A stretch of DNA of 24,913 nucleotides from assembly GCA_934162625.1 (NCBI GenBank), contig CAKPJM010000015.1, positions 1-24,913 on the forward strand, read 5' to 3'. A program made the translations under genes and the position numbers. Under the pieces are notes generated by a model that was given only the letters and a program-made list of their open reading frames with translations, was not told the origin of the DNA and searched no databases. Below, one piece after another: positions 1 to 7,220 of the stretch. This DNA comes from an uncultured Clostridia bacterium. GTDB taxonomy: Bacteria; Bacillota; Clostridia; TANB77; CAG-508. Each line of letters begins with the position of its first letter. Positions within the stretch are counted from its first letter, which is position 1.

Positions 1-21
1 ATATATATTCTAATATTTAAT

Positions 22-91
22 TCCGGAAGAAATGGGACAGACCCCTTTTGTTTGAAATTAAACAAAAGGGGTCTGTCCCATTTCTTCCGGA
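22..91. repeat. 32-bp perfect palindrome, GGGACAGACCCC family, copy 1
   Basis: The arms at 22-53 and 60-91 are exact reverse complements around a 6-nt loop. The core is GGGACAGACCCCTTTTGTT. It lies 11 bases beyond the stop codon of the serpin-like gene and could terminate that transcript, although no clean T-run follows in that direction. A second copy with the same core but unrelated outer arms lies at 3863-3950. Similar hairpins accompany REP-associated (RAYT/Y1) transposases in other bacteria. That link is inference; no transposase gene is in the window. Confidence 0.9.
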
Positions 92-102
92 GTCCTAACT
101 TA

Positions 103-1243
103 TTATTGAAATAAAGTTATGTCTTCTATATTTGCTGCAAAGTATGGCATATCTTTATCCTCTTCTTTTAAGAACATTGTAAATTCATCATTTAAGTAAA
201 AATACCTTTGTTCTTCAACAGGCATCATAGCTGTCGCCTTTGTCATTACTATTGCTGCTTCGCTTTTTATTTTTCCTCCTGATTTGTCCATTTCTAATTC
301 TATTGTTTGAATTGCTTGTTCTATTCTACATTTATCACCATCTTTAGCAAGAAATTCTTTATTGCACAACTCATCAAATTCTTTTTTTGTATTAAATTTT
401 ATGCTTGGAACTTTTAAGGAATCATCTTCTGTAAATTTTTTGTTTCCTTTATATGCATTTGCTTTTTCCATTATATTATTATATATTGTAGCAAATTTTT
501 TACCTTCTGCTCCTCTACATAGTATTACTTGCTCTCCTTCTTTTGTATTTAATATAACTGCAAAGTCACTTTCAGAATTATAATATAATACTTCAACTTG
601 ATTATATAGCTTTGAATCTGAATATTTATTTATTCCAAAGTATTTTATGTCATTATATTTTGTACCAAATGTTCCATTGTCTAATTCATCAAAGTCATTT
701 TCAAAATTAAATTCTTTTTTTAGCATTGCATAGAATAGATATTTCTTATAATTATCTGTATATCCGTGAAGCATCTTTAGGCGCTTTCGACCAATCTATA
801 CTACCTAATATATCACTTTGCTCATTGAATTTTTCTTTAAGTGCTTTCTCTATTTTTTCCTTTAAATCTAATGTTAGTAAGTCATATACTTTATAATAAT
901 CTTTTTCTGAAAGTTGGTCTTCCTTAAAAGTTTGCTTGTTTAAATTCTCTACTATTTTTTCCTGTGGTGTAAATACTACATCTTGTTTTACTACATTATC
1001 AATCATATCATTCCATACTAATTGGAAAGTTCCGCACCATACACTATTTGTTGTTATCTCATCTTCCAGTGTTGCAACTGTTTGTATATCTTCTGAATAA
1101 TTCTTCTTTACTACTACATTATTGTTATTATTTTCTTTTTTATTTGCAAAAAAATTTGCATACACCATTCCTAAAGTTATTAGCAATAAAGCTATTACTA
1201 TTAGTGCAACCACTGCTTTTTTGTTACTTATTTCCTTTTTCAT
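103..1243 (-). CDS. Serpin-like, membrane-anchored protein read in two frames (+1 shift at CGG)
   Basis: One protein of about 379 aa appears split. The first frame runs from ATG at 1243 (ribosome site aaagggg, 7 bases upstream) to a stop at 752. The second frame is open to the stop at 103. Zero-frame codon 160 is CGG (766-764); skipping its C gives KDAS-GYTDNYKK and a continuous protein. Residues about 11-30 form a hydrophobic anchor, so the rest is probably outside the cell. The order of segments recalls serpins: a TxxSVWCGTFQ-type start, then IEQAIQTIELEMDKSGG and SEAAI near the C-terminus resembling a reactive-centre hinge, then a YFYLNDEF strand. I regard this as a distant resemblance only. 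A start at 1318 would lie beyond a palindromic repeat and has no ribosome site. No other lesion is seen, which argues against an old pseudogene. Confidence 0.75.
763..766 (-). other. Putative +1 recoding site A: TCA CGGA TAT
   Basis: In the serpin-like gene the zero frame reads GAT GCT TCA CGG and reaches a stop four codons later. Skipping the C gives TCA GGA TAT ACA GAT and a long open frame. The shift point is inferred from the codon pattern, because this family has no residue here that I know to be invariant. No homopolymer longer than three lies nearby. Confidence 0.7.
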
Positions 1244-1283
1244 TTGAATTCCCCTTTCTTCTTTTTTAGTCATTTTTTCTAAA

Positions 1284-1310
1284 GTGCGGACGAATAAATT
1301 CGCCCCTACA
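1284..1310. repeat. Short palindromic repeat, GGGGCGAATTTATTCGTCCGC type
   Basis: On the minus strand the sequence reads as GGGCGAAT, a short AT spacer and ATTCGTCC, giving an 8-bp stem with one G-T pair. It is preceded by TGTAG and followed by GC. Similar dispersed GTAGGGGCGAAT elements are familiar from gut Clostridia genomes. It lies between the EndoQ gene and the serpin-like gene, in the upstream region of the latter. Only one copy is in the window. Confidence 0.5.
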
Positions 1311-1367
1311 ATTTTCATAGTTCAATTTTATGTTGTCTAAAGAATTTATTGTCCTTTACTTTTCATT

Positions 1368-2561
1368 CTAGCAAGCTTTAACTTGTCCGTAAACTCCTCC
1401 ACCGCCTGCTTGTATTGTCATTTTTCCTTCTCTTGCTGAAATTATACTATTTGCTGTTTTTTCTCCTACAACTGCTTCCAAATCATCTTTACCTAGTTTG
1501 TGTAATATATTCATTTCTGTTCCAAAATTATCTAATAGTTTGTCTATTGTTTTCTTCCCAAGTCCCGGAATAAATGTAAGTGGTATTTGGTAAACATATT
1601 CTGGTCTATTCTCTGGACTTTTTGTTTCTCTTTTATCTTTTATTATTTCTATTCTGTCGTACACTCCCATTGTGATATTTTTACTATCGCATGTATCACA
1701 TACTGTTACAGGTGCATTTCCTGGTATATTTTTTCCACAAACTTCGCAATATGTTCTATGATACTTACCAAGCTTTGGATCTAATCCATAATTTGTTATA
1801 ATTTTTCTTCCATCTTCATTTTTTAAGGCCTTTAATAGTTCCTTGAAGCTTATATCTCCTACCAACATTTTATTATATTCTCTAGCTATTTTAGGTAATG
1901 AATGGGCATCAGAATTAGTTAAGAACGTTTTTGTTTCTAATTCTGAAATAGTATCTGCTAAAAATGTATCGGAGCTCAAGCCTAATTCTATTGCAGGTAT
2001 TTTAGAATATTTTTCTTTAAATATTTTTTCTAATCTGTCTGTGCAATTTCCATAAAAACTTTTGTGTGGAGTAAAGCAATGTGCTGGCACTAAAATTCCA
2101 TTATATTTTTCTACTATATCTATTAACTCATATGCAGAAATGTTTGCTCTTTGAGAACTTAATGTAATATTCTTAATGTGTGTGCTCATTTCTTTCGAAA
2201 AACCTTTTATATCTTCTAAATGTGGAAAATAGCATAAATTATGAGCACTTCCACAATGTCCATTTAGACCTTTTTCTGAAGTTTCTATTTCACTTCCTAA
2301 AATTATGCATACTTTATCTTTATATATTATTCCACCATCTTTTATTTCATATGCCTCGCCAGTTTTTAAAAAATTCTCTATATCTTCTATTACATATGGT
2401 GATGCACAGTCTATAATTCCTACTATATCTATTCCTTTCCTATCTCTACATTCTTTTGCAATGTTTGCAAAATTAAGGCTTCTTGCTGCTGTTATTTTTA
2501 TTGGTTTGTTATTTTCGCTTCTTCCTATGTGCACGTGTAAATCTGCAAAAACTTCGTACAT
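1368..2561 (-). CDS. Endonuclease Q family protein (PHP domain)
   Basis: This 397-aa protein matches the EndoQ/YqxK-type family, whose characterised members cut DNA 5' of deaminated bases (uracil, hypoxanthine, xanthine) and abasic sites. Metal-binding PHP motifs are visible: DLHVHIG at the N-terminus, GIIDCAS, GSEIE near residue 93, GSAHNL, PAHCFTPH and NSDAH. A four-cysteine zinc site follows (CEVCG...CDTC, about residues 272-290), then a helix-hairpin-helix (FIPGLGKKTIDKLL), as usual for the family. The ribosome site is aaaggatgg, 8 bases before ATG. It is the last gene of a three-gene run starting at 3298. The HhH and zinc site support a DNA-repair role; substrate range cannot be read from sequence. 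Confidence 0.9.
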   Translation of the reverse strand: MYEVFADLHVHIGRSENNKPIKITAARSLNFANIAKECRDRKGIDIVGIIDCASPYVIEDIENFLKTGEAYEIKDGGIIYKDKVCIILGSEIETSEKGLNGHCGSAHNLCYFPHLEDIKGFSKEMSTHIKNITLSSQRANISAYELIDIVEKYNGILVPAHCFTPHKSFYGNCTDRLEKIFKEKYSKIPAIELGLSSDTFLADTISELETKTFLTNSDAHSLPKIAREYNKMLVGDISFKELLKALKNEDGRKIITNYGLDPKLGKYHRTYCEVCGKNIPGNAPVTVCDTCDSKNITMGVYDRIEIIKDKRETKSPENRPEYVYQIPLTFIPGLGKKTIDKLLDNFGTEMNILHKLGKDDLEAVVGEKTANSIISAREGKMTIQAGGGGVYGQVKAC

Positions 2562-2576
2562 TTTTTATTCCATCCT

Positions 2577-2759
2577 TTATAAATATATTTCTGTGTTATT
2601 GTTTCCACCATTTTCTTCTATCTCTTTTTTCTTTTCTTTTAACTTCTTTAAGTACATATCATAGTTAGTTAGAATTTCTCTATGATATTCTATTTCTGAC
2701 ATTGAGCCAGCATTTTTCCCAAGTATTGATAAAAGACTATGTTTATAAAAATCTATCAT
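2577..2759 (-). CDS. 60-aa protein of unknown function, coupled to the HD-like gene
   Basis: A small, charged, probably helical protein (rich in Lys and Glu after residue 35, ending NNNTEIYL). I do not recognise the family. It looks real because its ATG overlaps the upstream stop codon (ATGA) and is preceded by aaggaga at 7 bases, inside the upstream gene. It ends 15 bases before the EndoQ start. Translational coupling suggests a product needed in step with its neighbours. There is no signal peptide or membrane segment. Confidence 0.7.
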   Translation of the reverse strand: MIDFYKHSLLSILGKNAGSMSEIEYHREILTNYDMYLKKLKEKKKEIEENGGNNNTEIYL

Positions 2760-3298
2760 GCGTTTATCTCCTTTGCTATATTAATGAATTTTTTAAAATC
2801 TTCTAAATATATATTGTTACATCCTTTTAAATTTCTACTTTCTAACAATATTAGTGCTTCTTCTATTGGAAACGCAACTCTTTCTGGTCTATCTAAAAGC
2901 ATTCCTCCAAATTGATCTACTAATTCTAATATGTCACTTTCTTTTTTTCTAGGGTAGTTATTGCTATATCTATTATGTTGCTCACACAATAAACAAAACT
3001 CCTTGTTAAAGCCTAATTTTTCTAGAAATTCAGCGCTCTCTTTTGCATATGACTTTATTTTTTCTATGTCTTGCGCATTATTAATTTTTTTGCATTGACA
3101 TAGTAGCATTGCTGTTACCACTTTGTTTTCATCTACATCTAGTTCCATAGTCTCTATAAATAATTTTGTAATTAAAGCTTTAAATATTACTGTATTGTCA
3201 AAGAAGATTCCCTCTTTTTCTTTAAGCTTACTCATTAATTCTATTTTTTTGCTAAACTCTTTCTCTAATAATATTTGTTCTGAAAATGCTTCCTCCAT
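2756..3298 (-). CDS. Degenerate HD-GYP/HD-like domain protein
   Basis: This 180-aa protein keeps the spacing of an HD-GYP half-domain: KSYAKESAEFLEKLGFNKEF, LCEQHNRYSNNYPRKKE, DILELVDQFGGMLLDR, then FPIEEALILLE. These align by eye with the HxxxGAxLLxxLGF, QHHERxDGxGYP, ARILxVADxFDAM and SPEEAL stretches of HD-GYP phosphodiesterases. Most metal ligands are replaced and only the His in EQHNRY survives, so catalysis is doubtful and a binding or scaffold role is more likely. The ribosome site ggagg lies 6 bases before ATG. It heads the operon with the 60-aa protein and the EndoQ nuclease, downstream of a good promoter at 3328-3356. Confidence 0.6.
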   Translation of the reverse strand: MEEAFSEQILLEKEFSKKIELMSKLKEKEGIFFDNTVIFKALITKLFIETMELDVDENKVVTAMLLCQCKKINNAQDIEKIKSYAKESAEFLEKLGFNKEFCLLCEQHNRYSNNYPRKKESDILELVDQFGGMLLDRPERVAFPIEEALILLESRNLKGCNNIYLEDFKKFINIAKEINA

Positions 3299-3327
3299 AA
3301 CATTCCTCCATATTTTTACTTATTTTT

Positions 3328-3356
3328 ATTATATGTAAAATAAGAATCCATTTCAA
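3328..3356 (-). promoter_or_regulatory. Sigma-A type promoter of the HD-like/EndoQ operon
   Basis: On the minus strand TTGAAA (3356-3351), a 17-base spacer and TATAAT (3333-3328) precede the ATG at 3298 by about 30 bases. It is close to consensus and well placed. Confidence 0.75.
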
Positions 3357-3401
3357 TATTGTAATATAAATGTTATTAATTTGTAACTTTCTGGTAATAG
3401 T

Positions 3402-3837
3402 TCACTGTTTTTTTATTTCTCCTCTTGCTAATTCATCACACCTATTGTTAAATTCATTGTCACTATGTCCTTTAACTTTTACAAATTTTACCTTGTGTTT
3501 TTTAGTTAAATCATATAGTTCTTGCCATAATTCTTTGTTTTTTACTGGTTCTTTTCCAGAAGTTCTCCAATTGTTTTTTATCCAATTATATATCCAGCCA
3601 TTATTAAAGCAATTTACTACATATGCACTATCACTATACACTTCTACCTCGCATTCTCTCTTTAGTAGCTTTAAAGCTTCAATTACAGCAGTAACTTCCA
3701 TTACATTATTAGTCGTGTCTTTTTTTCCACCACTTATTTCTCTTTTTATATCATTAAACATAAGTATTGCTCCCCATCCTCCTGGTCCTGGATTTCCGAG
3801 AACATGCTCCATCTGTATAAATTATAACTTTGTCCAT
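3402..3837 (-). CDS. rnhA: Ribonuclease HI, read in two frames (+1 shift at CGG)
   Basis: RNase HI cuts the RNA strand of RNA-DNA hybrids. The start is ATG at 3837 (gaaagga, 6 bases upstream). Zero frame gives MDKVIIYTDGACS with the first catalytic Asp, then CGG at 3798-3796 and a stop 14 codons on. Skipping the C gives GNPGPGGWGAIL and continues to the stop at 3402, total about 144 aa, the normal family length. The second part carries the other catalytic residues: Glu in NNVMEVTA, Asp in YSDSAY, His in KGHSD and Asp in RCDELA. Thus the active site is split between frames and only the shifted product can be active. Codon use is like the neighbours and no other lesion is visible. A start at 3812 (MEHVL) lacks the catalytic Asp and is rejected. 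Confidence 0.95.
3795..3798 (-). other. Putative +1 recoding site B: TCT CGGA AAT
   Basis: In rnhA the minus strand reads GCA TGT TCT C GGA AAT CCA GGA CCA. The protein must be ACSGNPGPGG, a stretch nearly invariant in RNase HI. The shift is therefore fixed to a single codon, and the residue required is Gly. This is the best-defined of the four sites. Confidence 0.9.
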
Positions 3838-3862
3838 TTTTGTTCCTTTCTTTATCTTTAAG

Positions 3863-3950
3863 AAATTTGAATTCGAACAAATGGGGACAGACCCCTTTTG
3901 TTCGAATTCAAACAAAAGGGGTCTGTCCCCATTTGTTCGAATTCAAATTT
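3863..3950. repeat. 40-bp perfect palindrome, GGGACAGACCCC family, copy 2
   Basis: The arms at 3863-3902 and 3911-3950 are exact reverse complements around an 8-nt loop. The core GGGGACAGACCCCTTTTGTT is shared with copy 1 at 22-91, but the outer arm (TTTGAATTCGAACAAAT) is different. It lies inside the presumed 5' leader of rnhA and ends at the -35 box of tmcAL. It could act as an mRNA hairpin for rnhA. Two copies with different yet perfectly matched arms point to a hairpin-driven copying mechanism. Confidence 0.9.
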
Positions 3951-3977
3951 GTCTTTTTTTATCTTTTATGATATTAT
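3949..3977 (+). promoter_or_regulatory. Promoter of tmcAL
   Basis: TTGTCT (3949-3954), a 17-base spacer and TATTAT (3972-3977) lie about 45 bases before the ATG at 4021. The -35 box abuts the end of the 40-bp palindrome. Confidence 0.6.
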
Positions 3978-4002
3978 ATCAACAAATAAACAAAATTTGC
4001 AA
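3973..4002 (-). promoter_or_regulatory. Divergent promoter for rnhA, -10 overlapping that of tmcAL
   Basis: On the minus strand TTGCAA (4002-3997), an 18-base spacer and TATAAT (3978-3973). Its -10 box lies almost on top of the tmcAL -10 box on the other strand (gatattatatc is nearly symmetric), so polymerase could probably occupy only one at a time. The transcript would carry the 40-bp palindrome in its leader. Confidence 0.55.
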
Positions 4003-4020
4003 TAATATAGGAGTAAAATA

Positions 4021-5245
4021 ATGAGTAGAATTCTAGGAATTATATCTGAATATAACCCTTTTCACAATGGTCATCTTTACCAATTACAGAAGTCTAAACA
4101 ATTGGTAAATCCTGATTATTCTATTTGCATTATGAGTGGTAATTTTTGCCAAAGAGGAGAACCTTCTTTGATAGATAAATGGTCTAAAGCAGAAATTGCT
4201 ATAAAATGTGGTTTTGATATGGTTATAGAATTACCTACAGTTTATAGTTTATCTAGTGCAGAGAACTTTGCTCAAGGTGCAATTAAACTTTTAAGTGCAT
4301 TTGATGATGTTACATTGTCTTTTGGTAGCGAAGTTCGGAAATTTATCTATACTAAATGAGTTTGCAGATATATTTTATAATGAGCCAAAAGAGTATTTGA
4401 CTATTTTGAATCATGAGCTTGATAAAGGCTTGTCTTATCCAAAGGCTAGAGAAAATGCAATATTGTTTTATTTAAATGACATAAGAAGATATTCTAATAT
4501 TCTATCTTCTCCAAATAATATACTTGCAATAGAATATTTAAAGTCTATTAAAAAGTATAAAAGTAAAATCTTGCCTATAACTATAAAAAGAATTGGTACA
4601 GGCTACAATAATATGAATGCTAGTGGAAGATTTGCTAGTGCTACAGCAATAAGGAATTTAATTCAAAGTAACAATGATATAAAAAGATTAGTTCCAAAAG
4701 AATCCTTTAATATTTTATCTTCAAATATTAAATATGGAAAAACTATAAATGGTATTAATGCCTTTGAAAAAGAAATAATATTTACTTTAAGAAAAATGAA
4801 TATAGATGAAATTGCAAATCTGCAAGATGTTTGCGAGGGTTTAGAAAACTCTATAAAAAATGCAGCTAACTCTTGTAATAATTTGGAAGATTTAATAAAT
4901 AACATCAAATCAAAAAGATATACTCGTTCTAGAATACAAAGAATCTCATTATATGCTTTATTAAATATAACCAAAAAAGATATTCAGGATTCTTATAAAA
5001 TTAAACCTTATATTAGGGTTTTAGGTATAAGTGAAAGAGGAAAAAATCTTTTATCTGAAATGAGCAACAAAAAATTTAAATACCCTGTTATAACTTCTGT
5101 AAAAAAATTTGTAGATACAAATTCAAATAAAACCTTAGAAGCAATGCTTTCAAAAGATATTTTAGCTTCTAATATTTATACTCTAGGATATGAATATGAT
5201 TCAAAAGCCAATTTAGACTATACTAAAAAGTTAATAATTGTTTGA
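4021..5245 (+). CDS. tmcAL: tRNA(Met) cytidine acetate ligase (YlbM type), read in two frames (+1 shift at CGG)
   Basis: TmcAL uses ATP and acetate to make N4-acetylcytidine at the wobble base of elongator tRNA-Met. Frame 1 starts at ATG 4021 (aggag, 7 bases upstream) and shows the nucleotidyltransferase motif EYNPFHNGHLYQ, then MSGNFCQRGEPSLIDKW and GFDMVIELP. It stops at 4359. Codon 106 is CGG (4336-4338); skipping the C gives SFGSEV-GNLSILNE and runs to the stop at 5245. The joined length is about 407 aa, close to the roughly 415 of B. subtilis YlbM, which has GSEnGD at the same place. The second frame holds SGRFASATAIRNLI. An internal ATG at 4295 has no ribosome site and encodes unrelated residues before the join. 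Confidence 0.93.
4336..4339 (+). other. Putative +1 recoding site C: GTT CGGA AAT
   Basis: In tmcAL the reading is GGT AGC GAA GTT C GGA AAT TTA TCT. Zero frame stops seven codons later. The GSExG(N/D) stretch of the family needs Gly directly after Val, so the shift is pinned to this codon. Confidence 0.88.
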
Positions 5246-5290
5246 TTGTGTTTTTTATAAAAGCATGTTATAATAATTTTGCAATAGAAA

Positions 5291-5320
5291 CCCCCTCTCA
5301 AAACATTTGAGAGGGGTTCT
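5291..5320. terminator. Bidirectional terminator between tmcAL and yebC
   Basis: The stem 5292-5302 pairs with 5306-5316 (CCCCTCTCAAA and its complement) and is followed by TTCTTTTATTC on the plus strand and preceded by an A-rich tract serving the minus strand. It lies between convergent genes. Confidence 0.85.
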
Positions 5321-5321
5321 T

Positions 5322-6041
5322 TTATTCTTCCCAATTATGATATACATCCATTACATCGTCTAAATCTTCTAGGTTATCTATTAGTCTTTGCATTCTTTCG
5401 CATCCCTTTTCGTCTAATGAAACATATGTTGTAGGAATCATTTGAACCTCTGCTTCTACAAATTCTAATCCTTCTCCTTCTAAAGCTTCTCTAACTGTAG
5501 TAAAATCAGATGGTTCTGTTATAATTTCATAGCATTCTTCTTCTACATTGAAATCTTCTGCTCCGTTATCTAAAGCTAATAGCATTAGTTCATCTTCAGA
5601 TAAATCTGTTTTTGTTTTATCAATAACAATAACACCTTTTTTGTTAAACATATATGAAACACAGCCACTTGTTCCTAAATTTCCTCCTGCTTTATCAAAT
5701 ACATGTCTTACATCTGCTGCTGTTCTATTTTTATTATCTGTTGAAGCATTTACTATTACTGCAACTCCATTTGGTCCATATCCCTCATATACTATTTCTT
5801 CATAGTTTTCATTACTTGCTGAAGCCTTTTTAATTGCATTATTTATTGTATCATTAGGCATATTAGCAGCTTTACACTTTGCTATAACAGCTTTTAATTT
5901 TGAATTTCCTGCAGGTTCTGGTCCACCTTCTTTTACTGCTATTAATAATTCTCTTCCTAATTTGGTAAATATTTTACCTCTTGCAGCATCTGCTTTTCCC
6001 TTTTTTGCTGCTATATTGTGCCATTTGCTATGTCCTGACAT
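5322..6041 (-). CDS. yebC: YebC/PmpR family protein
   Basis: A 239-aa, full-length member of the YebC/TACO1 family. The signature start MSGHSKWHNIAAKKGKADA and GGPEPAGNSKL are visible, with the usual domain order through GYGPNGVAVIV and EGLEFVEAEVQMIPTTYV. Members were first described as DNA-binding regulators; later work ties the family to translation, easing ribosome stalling at difficult sequences. The ribosome site aaaggagg lies 7 bases before ATG and a consensus promoter is at 6111-6139. It is transcribed alone. Given the frameshift pattern in this window, a translation-related YebC is a notable neighbour, but I see no direct link. Confidence 0.95.
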   Translation of the reverse strand: MSGHSKWHNIAAKKGKADAARGKIFTKLGRELLIAVKEGGPEPAGNSKLKAVIAKCKAANMPNDTINNAIKKASASNENYEEIVYEGYGPNGVAVIVNASTDNKNRTAADVRHVFDKAGGNLGTSGCVSYMFNKKGVIVIDKTKTDLSEDELMLLALDNGAEDFNVEEECYEIITEPSDFTTVREALEGEGLEFVEAEVQMIPTTYVSLDEKGCERMQRLIDNLEDLDDVMDVYHNWEE

Positions 6042-6110
6042 GCGTTTTCCTCCTTTTTATTTTAATATATATTAGACAATTTATATTGTCTTGATTTTTT
6101 AACCTTAAAT

Positions 6111-6139
6111 ATTTTATCATACATTTCTATATTTGCCAA
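6111..6139 (-). promoter_or_regulatory. Sigma-A type promoter of yebC
   Basis: On the minus strand TTGGCA (6139-6134), a 17-base spacer and TAAAAT (6116-6111). The leader of about 60 bases contains the AGACAAT palindrome. Confidence 0.75.
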
Positions 6140-6179
6140 CTATTTAATACTTTAAAATCAAATTTTAGTTTAAATGAAC

Positions 6180-6204
6180 AGAGCGAACTTATTTTGTTCG
6201 CTCT
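6180..6204 (-). terminator. Hairpin, possible terminator of the ZIP gene run
   Basis: AGAGCGAAC (6180-6188) pairs perfectly with GTTCGCTCT (6196-6204) around a 7-base loop. The tail on the minus strand (GTTCATTT) is only weakly T-rich, so termination is uncertain. Confidence 0.5.
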
Positions 6205-6210
6205 TCTTTC

Positions 6211-6340
6211 ATATAGTAGGAAATTTCTCATTTCCTACTATATAAAAATGCTACAATCGCTATTGCCTTTGAGATTTCCTCATTTTATTCGGAAACTCAA
6301 ATCGGCGAGAGCAAAGGGCGACTAAAGTCGCTTTGTTCTA
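6211..6340. repeat. 130-bp structured repeat, copy 1
   Basis: Identical base for base to 10501-10630. It contains three successive hairpins: TATAGTAGGAAAT with its complement around TTCTC; TTGAG(a)TTTCC with GGAAACTCAA; and GCAAAGGGCGAC with GTCGCTTTGT. No coding capacity. Exact identity at two sites suggests recent copying, as for a small non-autonomous mobile element or a REP/BIME-like unit. Confidence 0.9.
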
Positions 6341-6353
6341 ATAATCTTAATAT

Positions 6354-7160
6354 TTACCCTAAGGCTACATCTAAAACCATCATTAATACGAATCCTACAA
6401 TTAAACCTAATGTAGATAAATTCTTATTTTCTTTTATTGACTCAGGTAATAGCTCTCTTGAAGCAACTATAAGCATTGCACCTGCAGCAAATGCTAGTAA
6501 AAATGGTAACATACTTCTTATATACATTACAAGTATTGCACCTATTATAGCAGATACTGGTTCAACTAATGCTGATGCCTGCCCTATCATAAAACTTTTT
6601 ACCCTAGAATACCCTTCTCTTCTTAATGGAAGAGAAACCGCTGCTCCTTCTGGAAAATTCTGAATTCCAATTCCTAATGCAAGCATAATTGCACCTATTA
6701 AAGTCATTCCTGGTACACCACTTGCAATTCCACCAAAAGCTACTCCTACAGCCATTCCTTCTGGTATATTGTGAATAGTTATTGCAGATATTAAAAGTAT
6801 GCTTCTTTTTAATGAGCTAGAACTTCTTAAATTTTTTCTGCTTTTTAGCATTTTATCTAAAAATTTATCTGATACTAATACAAATAATCCTCCAAAAATA
6901 AACCCTATAGCTGGCAAAAGCCATACTATGTAGCCCAATTCCTCAGATAAATCTATTGATGGTTCTATTAAAGACCAAAAGGCTGCTGCTATCATTACCC
7001 CTGCACTAAATCCTAAAATTGTATCTAAAACCTTTTTATTTACTTCTTTAAAAAAACAAACTACTAATGCTCCAAGAGCAGTCACTCCCCAAGTAAATAT
7101 AGTTGCAATTAATGCCTGGGTTACTGGAGTTAAATTCTCAAACCAATTCAAATCTTTCAC
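6354..7160 (-). CDS. ZIP family metal transporter
   Basis: A 268-aa inner-membrane protein with about eight hydrophobic segments, the length and layout of bacterial ZIP carriers (ZupT/GufA branch), which import zinc and other divalent metals. The two metal-site helices are visible: HNIPEGMAVGVAFGG and NFPEGAAVSLPLRREG; the second has Asn-Phe-Pro-Glu where many members have His. A basic, cytoplasmic loop (KSRKNLRSSSSLKR) separates TM3 and TM4. The longest start is GTG at 7160, but GAGGTG lies next to it; TTG at 7151 has a better spaced ribosome site and may be the real start. It follows the lipase-like gene by about 60 bases. Confidence 0.9.
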   Translation of the reverse strand: MKDLNWFENLTPVTQALIATIFTWGVTALGALVVCFFKEVNKKVLDTILGFSAGVMIAAAFWSLIEPSIDLSEELGYIVWLLPAIGFIFGGLFVLVSDKFLDKMLKSRKNLRSSSSLKRSILLISAITIHNIPEGMAVGVAFGGIASGVPGMTLIGAIMLALGIGIQNFPEGAAVSLPLRREGYSRVKSFMIGQASALVEPVSAIIGAILVMYIRSMLPFLLAFAAGAMLIVASRELLPESIKENKNLSTLGLIVGFVLMMVLDVALG

Positions 7161-7220
7161 CTCGCACTACATAATATGAAGTTTTTTTACATTTTGTTAC
7201 AAGGTGTGATAGTATTTCTA

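Larger units (their letters stand above)
6042..6353. other. 312-base intergenic region: yebC promoter, hairpins and 130-bp repeat
   Basis: No coding region is seen. From yebC outward it holds an AGACAAT-ttat-ATTGTCT palindrome (6074-6091) in the yebC leader that could be an operator or leader hairpin, the yebC promoter (6111-6139), a 9-bp hairpin (6180-6204), and the 130-bp structured repeat (6211-6340) directly after the ZIP gene. Confidence 0.8.

Noticed and set aside
103..774. Second halves of the split genes as separate genes (starts at 774, 3812, 4295, 22363)
   Set aside because: None has a ribosome site, and the residues before the join (MLH, MEHVL, MHLMMLHCLLVAKF, MMIKNC) are out-of-frame translations of the first half.
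752..1318. Longer start at 1318 for the serpin-like gene
   Set aside because: It would begin next to the GGGGCGAAT palindromic repeat and has no ribosome site; ATG at 1243 has one followed by a membrane anchor.
22..3950. CRISPR or phage attachment sites from the two palindromes
   Set aside because: Only two copies 3.8 kb apart, no spacers, no cas or integrase gene, and the arms differ.
6042..6353. Riboswitch in the yebC leader or repeat region
   Set aside because: Only simple hairpins are seen; no conserved riboswitch core was recognised.
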